From Leucaena leucocephala (taxonomy: Eukaryota > Streptophyta > Magnoliopsida > Fabales > Fabaceae), in NCBI GenBank assembly GCA_037074615.1, contig CM073522.1, forward strand, positions 23,496,962 to 23,560,961: 64,000 bases of DNA. The letters run 5' to 3'. The position numbers and the translations under genes are program-made. The notes beneath the pieces were generated by a model. It ran no database searches. It was given only the letters and a program-made list of their open reading frames with translations, and was not told the DNA's origin. The first letter of the stretch is position 1, and each line of letters begins with the position of its first letter. This document shows positions 54,430 through 64,000 of the stretch, in pieces.

Positions 54430-54947
54430 AACTGGCAGTTTTTTTAAACCTACATTTAAACAGGACAAAAATTACCGGTTGTGCTAATTGTAAGGTGTAG
54501 AAAATAGCATACTTTACACCGGTCATTAAAATAATCGATGTAGAAAATAGCATACTCTAAACCAGTCGTTAAAATAACCGATGAAGAAAATAGGATAATC
54601 TACACCAGTCATTAAAACAGCCGGTGTAGAAAATAGCATAATCTACACCGGTCGTTAACACAACCGGTGTAGAAAATAGCCTAATATATTTATATACAAT
54701 GCCCATATAAACATACCAAATGTAAAAAATTCGTTAATTTACAGCTGACGTTGACATAACAGTGTAGAAAATCTATTCATCTACACCGGTTTTCCTTGAA
54801 TCCGGTTTAGAATGTCTCGCTTTCTACACCGGATATCTGACCAGTTTAGAATGTCTCACTTACTACACGGTCTGTTTCTACACCGGTTATTTGTCCTGTA
54901 TAGAATGCCAATTTTAAACCGATTTAGAAAGCCTTTTTACAGTAGTG
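54430..54947 (+). repeat. CACTA 3' subterminal repeats and terminus
   Basis: About a dozen degenerate units with ACACCGGT or its complement-type partner (ccggtgtagaaaatag), in alternating orientation about 25-45 bp apart. The run ends GCCTTTTTACAGTAGTG at 54947 (CACTACTGTAAAA on the other strand). Such repeats bind the TNPA-type protein in En/Spm. The next three bases, TAA, would be the TSD; the other end is missing. Confidence 0.85.
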
Positions 54948-55383
54948 TAACACTAAGATTTTATTAATTGACTCTTGAAATGACCAAAATGTCTTTCATT
55001 TACTTTTATAACACTAAGTGTATTTTTGTATTTTTACATTTCACCATGGTATTTCTTAGTCCTAGTTCTCTATTCCTGTAACCCTCTTTGACTTCCTATT
55101 TAGAGTTATATTCTTTGTTAGATATATGATCTAAAATTACCTGAGAACTTCTACTATAAATTTAATTCTTCATAAATCATATCAACTCGTCAGGGTCTCA
55201 AATCAAAATTCTGAAGCCCATCAAATGGCTCAAAACAATCTCCTCTATCTTCTATTGAATTATGGTTTATTGGGTTTCTTAGTATATTTTCATGTTTGAA
55301 TTCATCCTTGACTTTTTCAAGAATGACACTATGTCCCTTAATTCTTTCAAAATTATGCTTTTGTTTCCTTAACTTATCACTAC
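54948..55383 (-). repeat. degenerate LTR remnant
   Basis: Text such as 'gaccaaaatgtctttcatt' and 'tgtatttttgtattttt' resembles U3 of E and of 9876-13475, heavily diverged. No coding sequence. Confidence 0.5.
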
Positions 55384-55555
55384 TGTTATTTTGGATGAAT
55401 AATGCTTGTATTTTATTGATAGTCAGAAGGGATATTTATACATACAATAGAGAATCCTAGATAAACCTAGATACTAATAAAATAATATCATATTTTATCC
55501 TATATACTAATTATAGGATATTTACATATCTTATAATATCTCTAATATCTCTACA
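55384..55555 (-). repeat. 3' LTR of the copia element
   Basis: About 172 bp between TGTTATTTTGG and CTCTACA. The purine tract lies immediately to the right. The start is inferred from the TG/CA ends; the partner LTR is outside the window. Confidence 0.65.
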
Positions 55556-55570
55556 CTCGCCCTCAAGTTA

Positions 55571-57456
55571 GAGCATAGATGTCAATCATGCCTAACTTGT
55601 TACAAAGATATTCAACTCGAATTCCATTAAGAGCTTTAGTGAGGAGATCACCCAGTTGATTACTGGATCTAACATATTATGTAGAGATGAATTTTCCTTG
55701 AGCTTATCTCGAATAAAATGACAGTCAATTTCAATATATTTTGTGCGTTCATGGAATACCGAATTAGAAGCTATATGTAAGGCTACTTTATTATCACACC
55801 ACAGCTTCATTGGTAATGAGATTTTAAGGCCAACCTACTTCAGTAACTGATATATACAGACTATCTCACATACTAATTGTGCCATAGCTCTGTATTCTGA
55901 TTCTACACTCAATCTTGACACCATATTTTGTTTCTTGCTTCTCTAAGATACAAAATTTCCTCCTACAAAAACACAGTATCCTGTAGTCGATTGTCTTGTG
56001 GCTTTTGATCCACCATGATCGCATCTAAAAATACTCAATATCTGTGTGACCATGATTTTTGTACAATATCCTATGACCTGGAGATCCCTTCAAGTAATGT
56101 AACACATGTTCTAAAGCTTCCCACTGTCTGACAATTGGCGAGACCATAAATTGGCTAAGGACACTCACTGGGTAAGTGATATCAGGAAGTGTTACTGTAA
56201 GATAATTCAACTTGCCAATTAATCTTCTGTACCTCTCTGGGTTCTCAAAAGGATTTCTTTAGTGTCTTCAATAGAATTTTTAGATGGTATGCTACCATCA
56301 GCATCAAGTAGTGGATTGTAAACCATAGGAAAGCTAGTTGGGGCAGCTCCTAGTTTTCCAGTTTCTTTTAGCAAATCAAGGACGTATTTTCTTTGAGTCA
56401 ATAGGATGCCCTTCTTACTCCTAATGACATCAATCCCCAGCAAGTACTTTAATGAACCTAGATCTTTCATCTAAAAATAGGAGTTAAGGAATGACTTGAG
56501 TGATGAGATTCCTGAGGCATTACTCCCTGTAATCATAATATAATCAACATACACAACTAGTAGAATGATGCCAGCACTTATTCTCTGATAGAACACAGAA
56601 TGATCACACTTACTCTAGCACAAGCCAAAATCCTTCACAGCAGTACTAAATCTGTCAAACCATACCCGAGGACTTTGCTTCAAGCCGTATAAAGATCTCT
56701 TAAGACGTCACACTTTACCACGCTCCCTCTAAGCAACAAAACTGGGTGGTTGCTCTATGTACACTTTTACAAGAAGAACACCATGTAAGAAGGCTCTTTT
56801 TATATCTAGTTGAGAGAGGTCCCACCCATAAGTAGTAGCCAAAGAGATGAAGAGACGAACATAGGAGAATTTGGCTGCACGGGAAAAGGTCTCAGAGTAG
56901 TCAACACCATACTTCTGAGCATAGCCTTTAGCAACAAGGCGAGCTTTAAGATGTTCAAGAGTGCCATCAGCTTTAGTTTTAGGATTCAACACCCATCTAC
57001 ACCCAATGGCTTTCTTTCCTTCTGGTAAATCCACTAAGGTCCATGTACCAACATGAATACGGGCCGCCATCTCCTCTTCCATAGCAATATGCCCTAAGAT
57101 AGTGTCTAAAGAGGAAATGAAGGCACGAGAAGTAAAGGAAAGGTGGTTATATGAAACAAAAGAAGAAATAGGATAGGTACAAGTACGTTTACCTTTGCGG
57201 AGGGCAATGGGCAAATTAAGGGAGAGATTTGGATCCAGAATAGTAGGTACCTCATATTCAGGGATCGAGTCAAGCTTAGGGTGAGTAATGCTTTCTGCAA
57301 GATCTGATGATAAAATAGATAATGGTGGGGCAGAATCTGGCAGAAGAGTAGTAATATTTTCCTTCAAATGTCTGGTATAGAACTGAGATAAAGGTGGTTG
57401 ACCAGGTGCCAATACGGGAGCTGAGGCCAATATTGGTGAGTGAGTGATAGAATATA
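55571..57456 (-). pseudogene. copia RT and RNase H region
   Basis: RT start (56729-57456): EEEMAARIHVGTWTLVDLPE, KKAIGCRWVLNPKTKADGTL, RLVAKGYAQKYGVDYSETFS, LDIKRAFLHGVL. The catalytic YVDD box near 56540 reads YVDYIMITG, so the second Asp is lost. Then MKDLGSLKYLLGIDVIRSKK (56219-56470), YPVSVLSQFMVSPI...LKGSPG (56025-56210), and RNase H LWCDNKVALHIASNSVFHER plus TKYIEIDCHFIRDKL (55592-55810). Stops separate the pieces. Reverse transcription role in intact relatives; dead here. Confidence 0.92.
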
Positions 57457-59480
57457 TGAAACATCCTGCCTTAGACTCCTCAGAGCACACCCACGGAAGC
57501 TATACTAGCTGTACTGATTCGGTAATTCTCTCATTAGAACTACCATTCTACGTAAGTACCCAGGAAAGACTGGATGAACTGGCTAGGTCCACTCACTACC
57601 AACCTCCTTAGACAGTACCTACGTACACAGTACGCATCATATCCTTTCTCCACTACTGCTATCTTCGCCGAAATTTTAGCAGCATAACGGCGTCTCTCAA
57701 GATTCTCAAAATCTACCTCGACATAACCTCCCTGAAATGGTTATACAAGGGGGATGAGATTCGGGGGAATCTCAGTAGTAATAATCATAACAGTATATGT
57801 AATGCAGTGTGACAGTGCTTGCTTGTGATTGTGTACAGATAAGTATGCCGCGTGCTTCCATACTCAATAACATATGATCATAGCATTGCAGTAGAGCTTC
57901 AGACATAACATGTAAGACAACAATCCAACCAAACAATAGCACATCAAATCACAAAGCCATTACATAAAAGCTAGGATTAGTTACTACCTGGCTAGCTCAG
58001 CAGAACTCTACTAACTCTATTCTGCTTCAAGCTCCGCCAGAACTTCCTTACTTCCTTACTCTCTTCCTTTCCTCCTCCTTCTCTCTAATCTTTCTCTCAC
58101 TCTTCCTACCCATGCGTGATGCCAAGAATGAGAGGGGGTATTTATATACTTCCTCAATGGCAATATCATAATTTCCATGCCATCTGAACATGTGGTCCTG
58201 GTTTTTCCTGGAATTTCCTATTTTCCTTTATTTCCTTTTACTGCATCATCATACCACCTTAGCCTCCCACCTCAGCATCACATTTTCCATATGCTGAAAA
58301 TCTTGGACACCTCAGCATGCTGACTCATCAGGCTGACTCACCGGTCCAGAGTCTTGCCTCATAATACGTGTCCTCAGCTTTATCTGCTTTCTCCAGACTA
58401 GAGCCATGTGGCGCCTGGAAGAGACCTTGCACGCCTTCCAATGCTATCCAGATAAGTCCCAGACTTATCTGATCACCTCCTCGGTTTTCGTGCCAACCGA
58501 GTAACTTTACTCTACTGAACCATTACTGAACCATGCTCTAATGCCATGTGGCATCTTGTGGGTCCCATGAGGGTACCTTATCAGTCCACTTCATGGTCTC
58601 CAGATAACCTTTCCTTTATCTGGCCCTCTTCCCCAGTTCTATCTCTAACCGGGTAACTATCTCCTTTGGACCTTCACAACTCTTGGCCCATACGGCTAGC
58701 ACTACTTTAGCCACTAGTCGCGACCTAGCCATCATCTCATCGCGACATAACACCTTCTGTGTTCATTAGTCGCGACCACAGCGTTCTTTAGTCGCGACCA
58801 TAACAGTCTTTCGTCACGACCATATCACTTTTTAGTCGCAACCAAGCTCATTCTACTCATTAGTCGCGATACCACATACATATCCGTCACGACCAATCCT
58901 CTCTGCCAATATTAGTCGCGACCAACCTACTTCCTCATCGCGACAAAAAGTCACCAATACATCTTTCTCATAACATCTGCTTTCTTTCTTATGGACAATT
59001 CTACTGCCCTCATAAGCAGTGTCCATTTCTTTCACCCCACATAATCTTAGCATAATTCTAGGGTCTATCTTATCTCACTTTCTTCTTATCCTGCATCCTA
59101 AGTTCTAGAGATTCTCTTTCAATAACTCATCCCCTACTCTTCGGGAGTCCTTGTTAATTGAAAGGCTCGACAACCTCTGTATCAGGTTATCTTACACAGG
59201 AGCTAGCCCATATCAAGCTACCTGCAGAATTCCTAGGCTTAAGACTTAGGACATTCCTCCCATTCCTCATTTTGAACCTAGGTAAACTGTCCCGATTCTG
59301 TAGGTTAAAGACTTAACTCATCTTTACATCCTGAAGGACTTAGCTCATCCCTCGGATCCTACAAAATACAAGTAAATAATCCTCCTATATCAGATTATTA
59401 CCCTGGGACCACGGGTTTAGCAGCTTGCCCATATCAGACTACCTCCCAGTTCAACTAGACCTAAAAATTGGGATGTTACA
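57457..59480 (-). repeat. 3' LTR of G
   Basis: TGAAACATCC to GGGATGTTACA. TATA box near 58138; core stem arms near 57549-57625; GTCGCGAC array 58714-58945; constant-loop hairpin near 59376-59400, where the arms have become AATAATC/GGATTATT. Confidence 0.92.
58714..58945 (-). repeat. GTCGCGAC array in G's 3' LTR
   Basis: About 10 copies of GTCGCGAC or CpG-decayed forms (ATCGCGAC, GTCACGAC, GTCGCAAC), at the same U3 position as in D. The other LTR has the same array (about 62184-62410). Confidence 0.88.
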
Positions 59481-60924
59481 ATTCTCCTCCCCTTTAAGAA
59501 ATTTCATCCTCGAAATTTCAAGGAATACCTCATCTTTCCTGAAGAGAACCTCTTACTGACCTATACAGCTATGTGATTCTTATAACGCAGTCATATATAT
59601 AACCAGTAAGATCATCCCTCTCTGTCTTATTCTCACTCCAGTGATGGTCTAGAGGAGTAACAGCTTGGTCCCAGACCTTCCACATGGATTCTTAGCAACT
59701 AACATCTCTCATTATAGTTGCTTACAGCTATCCATGTCCTAACCCCTCATACAGCAACCTCATCACTGAGCTAAGACAGATATATTATCTTACTAATTAT
59801 TTCTCATAACTCGTTATAATAACCACATTCTCTAGATCAGAAAAGAACTCTTCATCATCCACATCATCATCTAGGCATATAGTTCCTTACAGCTCAATCG
59901 CCCTTACAGCTATGGTTCCTCTTAACCATTCTTAGGGTCGACCTCAGGGAAATTGGAGACTTTCTGTGGTAGCAAACACCTTTCCCAGGGATGTCAGCAT
60001 TCGTAGGCAACTCTCGCCTAGTGGCCTTTCTCTCACCACTGCATTGCCCTGCTCGACACTCCTATGTGCCATGGCTCACCACTTTGACATCTCTGCTCTC
60101 CAACCTGATCTTCACCTTGATCAGACCCCTGCCTGAACTATTGCCTCTTTTTCTTGCTATTGGCTTCACAACTTGAGCTACCTCTCAGAGTGCTCTTAGC
60201 CAATGCTTCTCTACCTCTTTCTCCTGATCCTAGCGAACTTCAGTCGCATGGATCTCATTCATCATCTCTTACTATCATTTCTATCCTCTAGGGTACTCTA
60301 CCCTAGGTCTATTACTTTTCTATGATGGAATCCCTCTGCTTAGGGAACATCAGCCCATCACATCTCTAGCCTTAGGCCATGTCCTAGGCTCACTCCTAGG
60401 CAAACACCATTCTAGCTCTTAGCTTTTCTATTCAGCCCAGCTGAATAAAACTTTTACAATGTAGATCTACTCCTAGTTATCACATGGAGGATCTACCTCA
60501 TTCTAACTAGCTCATCATTAGATCTCTGTCCTTTCGTCTTGACCTAACTCCTCTCACGTCGCGACCTGGACTATTTTGCACACTAGCAGCGCACTGCCTC
60601 GTTACTCGTCACGACCATAGGCCTCCTCACATCGCAACCTTAACTCTTCAGTCGCGACACAAGATCTTTCCCGTTGTAACCTTAACTTCCTGTGATATAC
60701 CGTCACGACCCTGGAACATACTCGTCGCGACCAACATTCTATCGTCGCGACCTTCACTTACATTAGTCGCGACCCGAGTGCCCTTCTCACGCACTCAACA
60801 AAAAATACTCTTTCTAAATCAGAGCATCACTGAGCCAGAACCCTTCTGTTCTGTACCAGAATCTTATGCTCTGAACTAGAGTCCTTTCTGGTCTATGCCA
60901 GAACCTATTGCTTTGATACCAAAA
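59481..60924 (-). other. non-coding interior of G
   Basis: Homologous to D's interior. Purine tract next to 59480, dyad (aaatttc-atcctcg-aaattt, near 59499-59517, one arm base changed), GTCGCGAC array at 60540-60775 in single copy, and PBS-like echo GCTCTGAACTA (near 60866). No ORF of note. Confidence 0.85.
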
Positions 60925-62949
60925 TGAAACATCCTGCCTTAGATTCCTCAGAGCACACCCACAGAAGCTATACTAGCTGTACTGATTCGATAATTCTCTC
61001 ATTAGAACTACCATTCTACGTAAGTACCCAGGAAAGACTGGATGAACCGGCTAGGTCCACTCACTACCAGCCTCCTTAGACAGTACCTACGTACACAGTA
61101 CGCATCATATCCTTTCTCCATTACTGCTATCTTCGCCAAAATTTCAGCAGCATAACGGCGTCTCTCAAGATTCTCAAAATCTACCTCGACATAACCTCCC
61201 TGAAATGGTTATACAAGGGGATGAGATTCAGGGGAATCTCAGTAGTAATAATCATAACAGTATATGTAATGCAGTGTGACAGTGCTTGCTTGTGATTGTG
61301 TACAGATAAGTATGCCGCGTGCTTCCATACTCAATAACATATGATCATAGCATTGCAGTAGAGCTTCAGACATAACATATAAGACAACAATCCAACCAAA
61401 CAATAGCGCATCAAATCACAAAGCCATTACATAAAAGCTAGGATTAGTTACTACCTGGCTAGCTCAGCAGAACTCTACTAACTCTATTCTGCTTCCAGCT
61501 CCTCCAGAACTTCCTTACTTCCTTACTCTCTTCCTTTCCTCCTCCTTCTCTCTAATCTTTCTCTCACTCTTCCTACCCATGCGTGATGCCAAGAATGAGA
61601 GGGGGGTATTTATATACTTCCTCAATGGCAATATCGTAATTTCCATGCCATCTGAACATGTGGTCCTGGTTTTTCCTGGAATTTCCTATTTTCCTTTATT
61701 TCCTTTTACTGCATCATCATGCCAACTCAGCCTGCCACCTTAGCGTCACATTTTCCACATGCTGGAAATCCTGGATACCTCAGAATGCTGACTTATCAAG
61801 CTGACTCACCGGTCCAGAGTCTTGCCTCGTAATACGTGTCCTCAGTTTTATTTGCTTTCTCCAGACTAGAGCCATGTGGCGCCTGGAAGAGACCTTGCAC
61901 GCCTTCCAATGCTATCCAGATAAGTCCCAGACTTATCTGATCACCTCCTCAATTTTCGTGCAAATCGAGTAACTTTACTCTACTGAACCATTACTGAACC
62001 ATGCTCTAATGCCATGTGGCATCTTGTGGGTCCCATGAGGGTACCTTATCAGTCCACCTCATGGTCTCCAGATAACCTTTCCTTTATCTGGCCCTCTTCC
62101 CCAATTTTATCTCTAACCGGGTAACTATCTCCTTTGGACCTTCACAACTCTTGGCCCATACGGCTAGCCCTACTTTAGCCACTAGTCGCGACCTAGCCAT
62201 CATCTCATCGCGACATAACACCTTCTGTGTTCATTAGTCGCGACCACAGCGTTCTTTAGTCGCGACCATAACAGTCTTTCATCGCGACCACATCACTTTT
62301 TAGTCGCAACCAAGCTCATTCTACTCATTAGTCGCGACACCACATACATATCCGTCATGACCAATCCTCTCTGCCAATATTAGTCGCGACCAACCTACTT
62401 CCTCATCGCGACAAAAAGTTACCAATACATCTTTCTCATAACATCTGCTTTCTTTCTTATGGACAATTCTACTGCCCTCATAAGCAGTGTCCATTTCTTT
62501 CACCCCACAGAATCTTAGCATAATTCTGGGGTCTATCTTATCTCACTTTCTTCTTATCCTTCATCCTAAGTTCTAGAGATTCTCTTTCAATAACTCATCC
62601 CCTACTCTTCGGGAGTCGTTGTTAATTGAAAGGCTCGACAACCCTCTGTATCAGGTTATCTTACACAAGAGCCAGCCCATATCAAGTTACCTGCAGAATT
62701 CCTAGGCTTAAGACTTAGGACATTTCTCCCATTCCTTATTTTAAACCTAGGTAAACTGTCCCGATTCTGTAGGTTAAAGACTTAACTCATCTTTACATCC
62801 TGAAGGACTTAGCTCATCCCTCGGATCCTACAAAATACAAGTAAATAATTCGCCCATATCAGATTACTACCCTAGGACTACGGGTTTAGCAGCCTGCCCA
62901 TATCAGACTACCTCCCAGTTCAACTAGACCCAAAAATCGGGATGTTACA
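60925..62949 (-). repeat. 5' LTR of G
   Basis: 2025 bp, near-identical layout to 57457-59480, adjacent to the PBS. The ORFs at 58853-59053 and 62321-62521 are the same non-coding array segment read in the two LTRs. Confidence 0.92.
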
Positions 62950-64000
62950 ATATACCAGAAGAGTATCCTTCTCCACAGGTGGAGAAGGAGGAACTAAAAT
63001 GTTAGAAACAAAATATGTAACAGATTCCTAAAAATTGACATATGTAGAAACCAGATAACGATTAAGAGTTGGAGAGAAGAACTGATAACCCTTCTGAACA
63101 CTAGAATAGTCAAGGAAGACACACTTGAGAGACTTAGGGTCTAATTTAGAGACAGTCAGATGCACATCTCAAACAAAGCACACATATCAAAAAATCTCAG
63201 GATTAATAGGAAACAAAGGTTTGGAAGAAAAGAGAGTGGTGTAGGGAATATGACCATCAAGAACAGAGGAGGGCATGTGATTAATGAGAAAGCAAGTAGT
63301 TGAGACCGCATCTACCCAAAAAGGTTTTGGAATATGCATTTGAAATAAAAGGGCACGGGCTACTTCCAATAAGTGGTGATTTTCCTTTCAGCAACACCAT
63401 TCTGAGCTGGTGTATCCACACAAGAAGATTGATGTAGAATTCCATTTTGAAGCATAAAAGAGTGAAATGATTCAGAAAAATATTCTTTAGCATTATCACT
63501 ATGCAAAGTATGGATAGACGAATTGAATTGATTTTTAATTTCTGTTGTAAAGGCACAAAAAGAGAAAATAACTCAGAATGATTTTTCGTTAAATATAACC
63601 AAGTAGTACGGGAATAACCATTAACAAATGTAACAAAGCACTTAAAACCAGATTTAAACTCAACTGGACACAGAACCCAAACAATATAGTACACTAACTC
63701 AAAAGGAGACGAAGCTCATTTATTGACTCGAGATACTAAAGGAAGTCGATGATGTTTAGGAAACTGACAGGACTCATAATCTAATGACGACCAATGCTAA
63801 AACTGAGGATAAACTTTTTTTAAAGACATTAAAGATAAATGACCCAAATGATAATGTTCTTCAAAAGGAGTGATGCCACTAGTACAAGCCTCTGCATGAG
63901 ACCCCTGATCATCAAGGAAGTAATGACGACCAGATTTGTAACCTCTACTAATAATCTTCTTCATCAAAAGATCCTATATCAAGCAATGGTCAGGAAAAAG
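62950..64000 (-). pseudogene. copia integrase region
   Basis: Reads leftward: FKCFVTFVNGYSRTTWLYLT with KNHSELFSLF (63281-63694), where copia integrases usually have a D-D before YSR, so the first catalytic Asp is changed. Then VARALLFQMHIPKPFWVDAV, TTCFLINHMPSSVL and PYTTLF (63187-63369), the typical copia integrase C-terminal text. Frame breaks between them. 63700-64000 continues upstream toward the integrase zinc finger/gag and is too broken to call. Confidence 0.88.

Larger units (their letters stand above)
2003..54947 (+). mobile_element. CACTA (En/Spm) DNA transposon, decayed and interrupted by nested insertions
   Basis: Pieces in order on the + strand: TNP2 transposase (2003-3185), its continuation with DUF4218 (8086-8560), DUF4216 (8747-9325), a subterminal-type repeat block (9440-9720), a Transposase_24-like N-terminal exon (13675-14211), its C-terminal part (52412-52790), and an Ulp1-like protease gene (52870-54264). 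Subterminal repeats and the terminus follow, ending at 54947; read on the other strand the terminus is CACTACTGTAAAA. Three LTR insertions (3186-8080, 9876-13475, 14212 to about 52355) separate the pieces. The 5' terminus is missing. Two adjacent CACTA copies are possible, because 9440-9720 resembles the 3' subterminal region. The Ulp1-bearing half and its terminus are the firmest parts. Confidence 0.65.
57457..62949 (-). mobile_element. non-autonomous Tekay-like LTR element G
   Basis: Complete structure: TSD ATATA (57452-57456, 62950-62954), 3' LTR 57457-59480 (2024 bp), interior 59481-60924 (1444 bp), PBS 60910-60921 (GCTTTGATACCA, one mismatch), 5' LTR 60925-62949 (2025 bp). Same family as D, with GTCGCGAC arrays in the LTRs and interior, but without the 263-bp duplication. 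No coding capacity. Inserted into copia between integrase and RT. Confidence 0.94.
55384..64000 (-). mobile_element. Ty1-copia element, decayed, runs off the window
   Basis: Reads leftward from beyond 64000: integrase (62950-63700), RT and RNase H (55592-57456), a purine tract (ttgagggcgag on the minus strand, 55556-55570), and a 172-bp 3' LTR (55384-55555). Element G is inserted between integrase and RT (TSD ATATA). Stops and frame breaks throughout. The short LTR and domain order IN-RT-RH identify copia. Confidence 0.9.

Noticed and set aside
1..64000. An intact host gene between the elements
   Set aside because: Every stretch checked falls inside a transposable element, an LTR remnant or unidentified non-coding text; no multi-exon host-like gene was seen.

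Overview
The window is plant nuclear DNA, most likely from a flowering plant, and is almost entirely transposable elements. I see no intact host gene. The evidence for a plant is a Tekay/Del-type Ty3-gypsy element with a chromodomain-like C-terminus, Ty1-copia polyprotein remains, and a CACTA (En/Spm) transposon with TNP2, DUF4218, DUF4216, Transposase_24-like and Ulp1-like parts. The LTR elements use a tRNA-iMet type primer site (TGGTATCAGAGC). The species cannot be named from the sequence.

The layout is a nested stack that can be rebuilt from perfect 5-bp target-site duplications (TSDs). The host layer for 2.0-54.9 kb is a decayed CACTA transposon, + strand, with its 3' terminus at 54947. 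It was hit by: (i) a small copia-like non-autonomous LTR element at 3186-8080 (TSD GTGTC), which holds a solo LTR at 3974-6212 (TSD GTCTC) and a captured ARF-GTPase fragment; (ii) a 3.6-kb solo LTR at 9876-13475 (TSD GTTCT); (iii) gypsy element B, minus strand, 14212 to about 52355. B contains gypsy element A (minus, 15425 to about 35029), solo LTR E (35202-38047, TSD CTCAT) and the nearly complete gypsy element F (39195-48131, + strand, TSD CTGTA). A contains non-autonomous element C (18296-30931, +, TSD TCCTT), and C contains non-autonomous element D (19116-25279, minus, TSD TGACA). To the right, 55.4-64.0 kb is a decayed Ty1-copia element on the minus strand, interrupted by non-autonomous element G (57457-62949, TSD ATATA). 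1-2.0 kb and 54.95-55.38 kb are LTR debris.

F is the only element with long reading frames: an extra ORF upstream of gag (ORF0, also found in A and B), gag-protease, and RT-RNaseH-integrase-chromodomain. Gag-pol carries two nonsense codons. C, D and G have 2-3.1 kb LTRs but non-coding interiors of 1.3-2.0 kb. They share the primer site, the polypurine tract, a dyad beside that tract and an LTR core with F-type elements, so they are probably mobilised in trans by such elements.

The signals most worth following are: ORF0 and a possible spliced mRNA that would express it; serial hairpins with a constant TGATATGGGC loop at the start of C/D/G LTRs; two further structures in the LTR core that keep pairing while their sequence changes; arrays of the palindrome GTCGCGAC in D and G; and the ARF fragment captured by a small LTR element.
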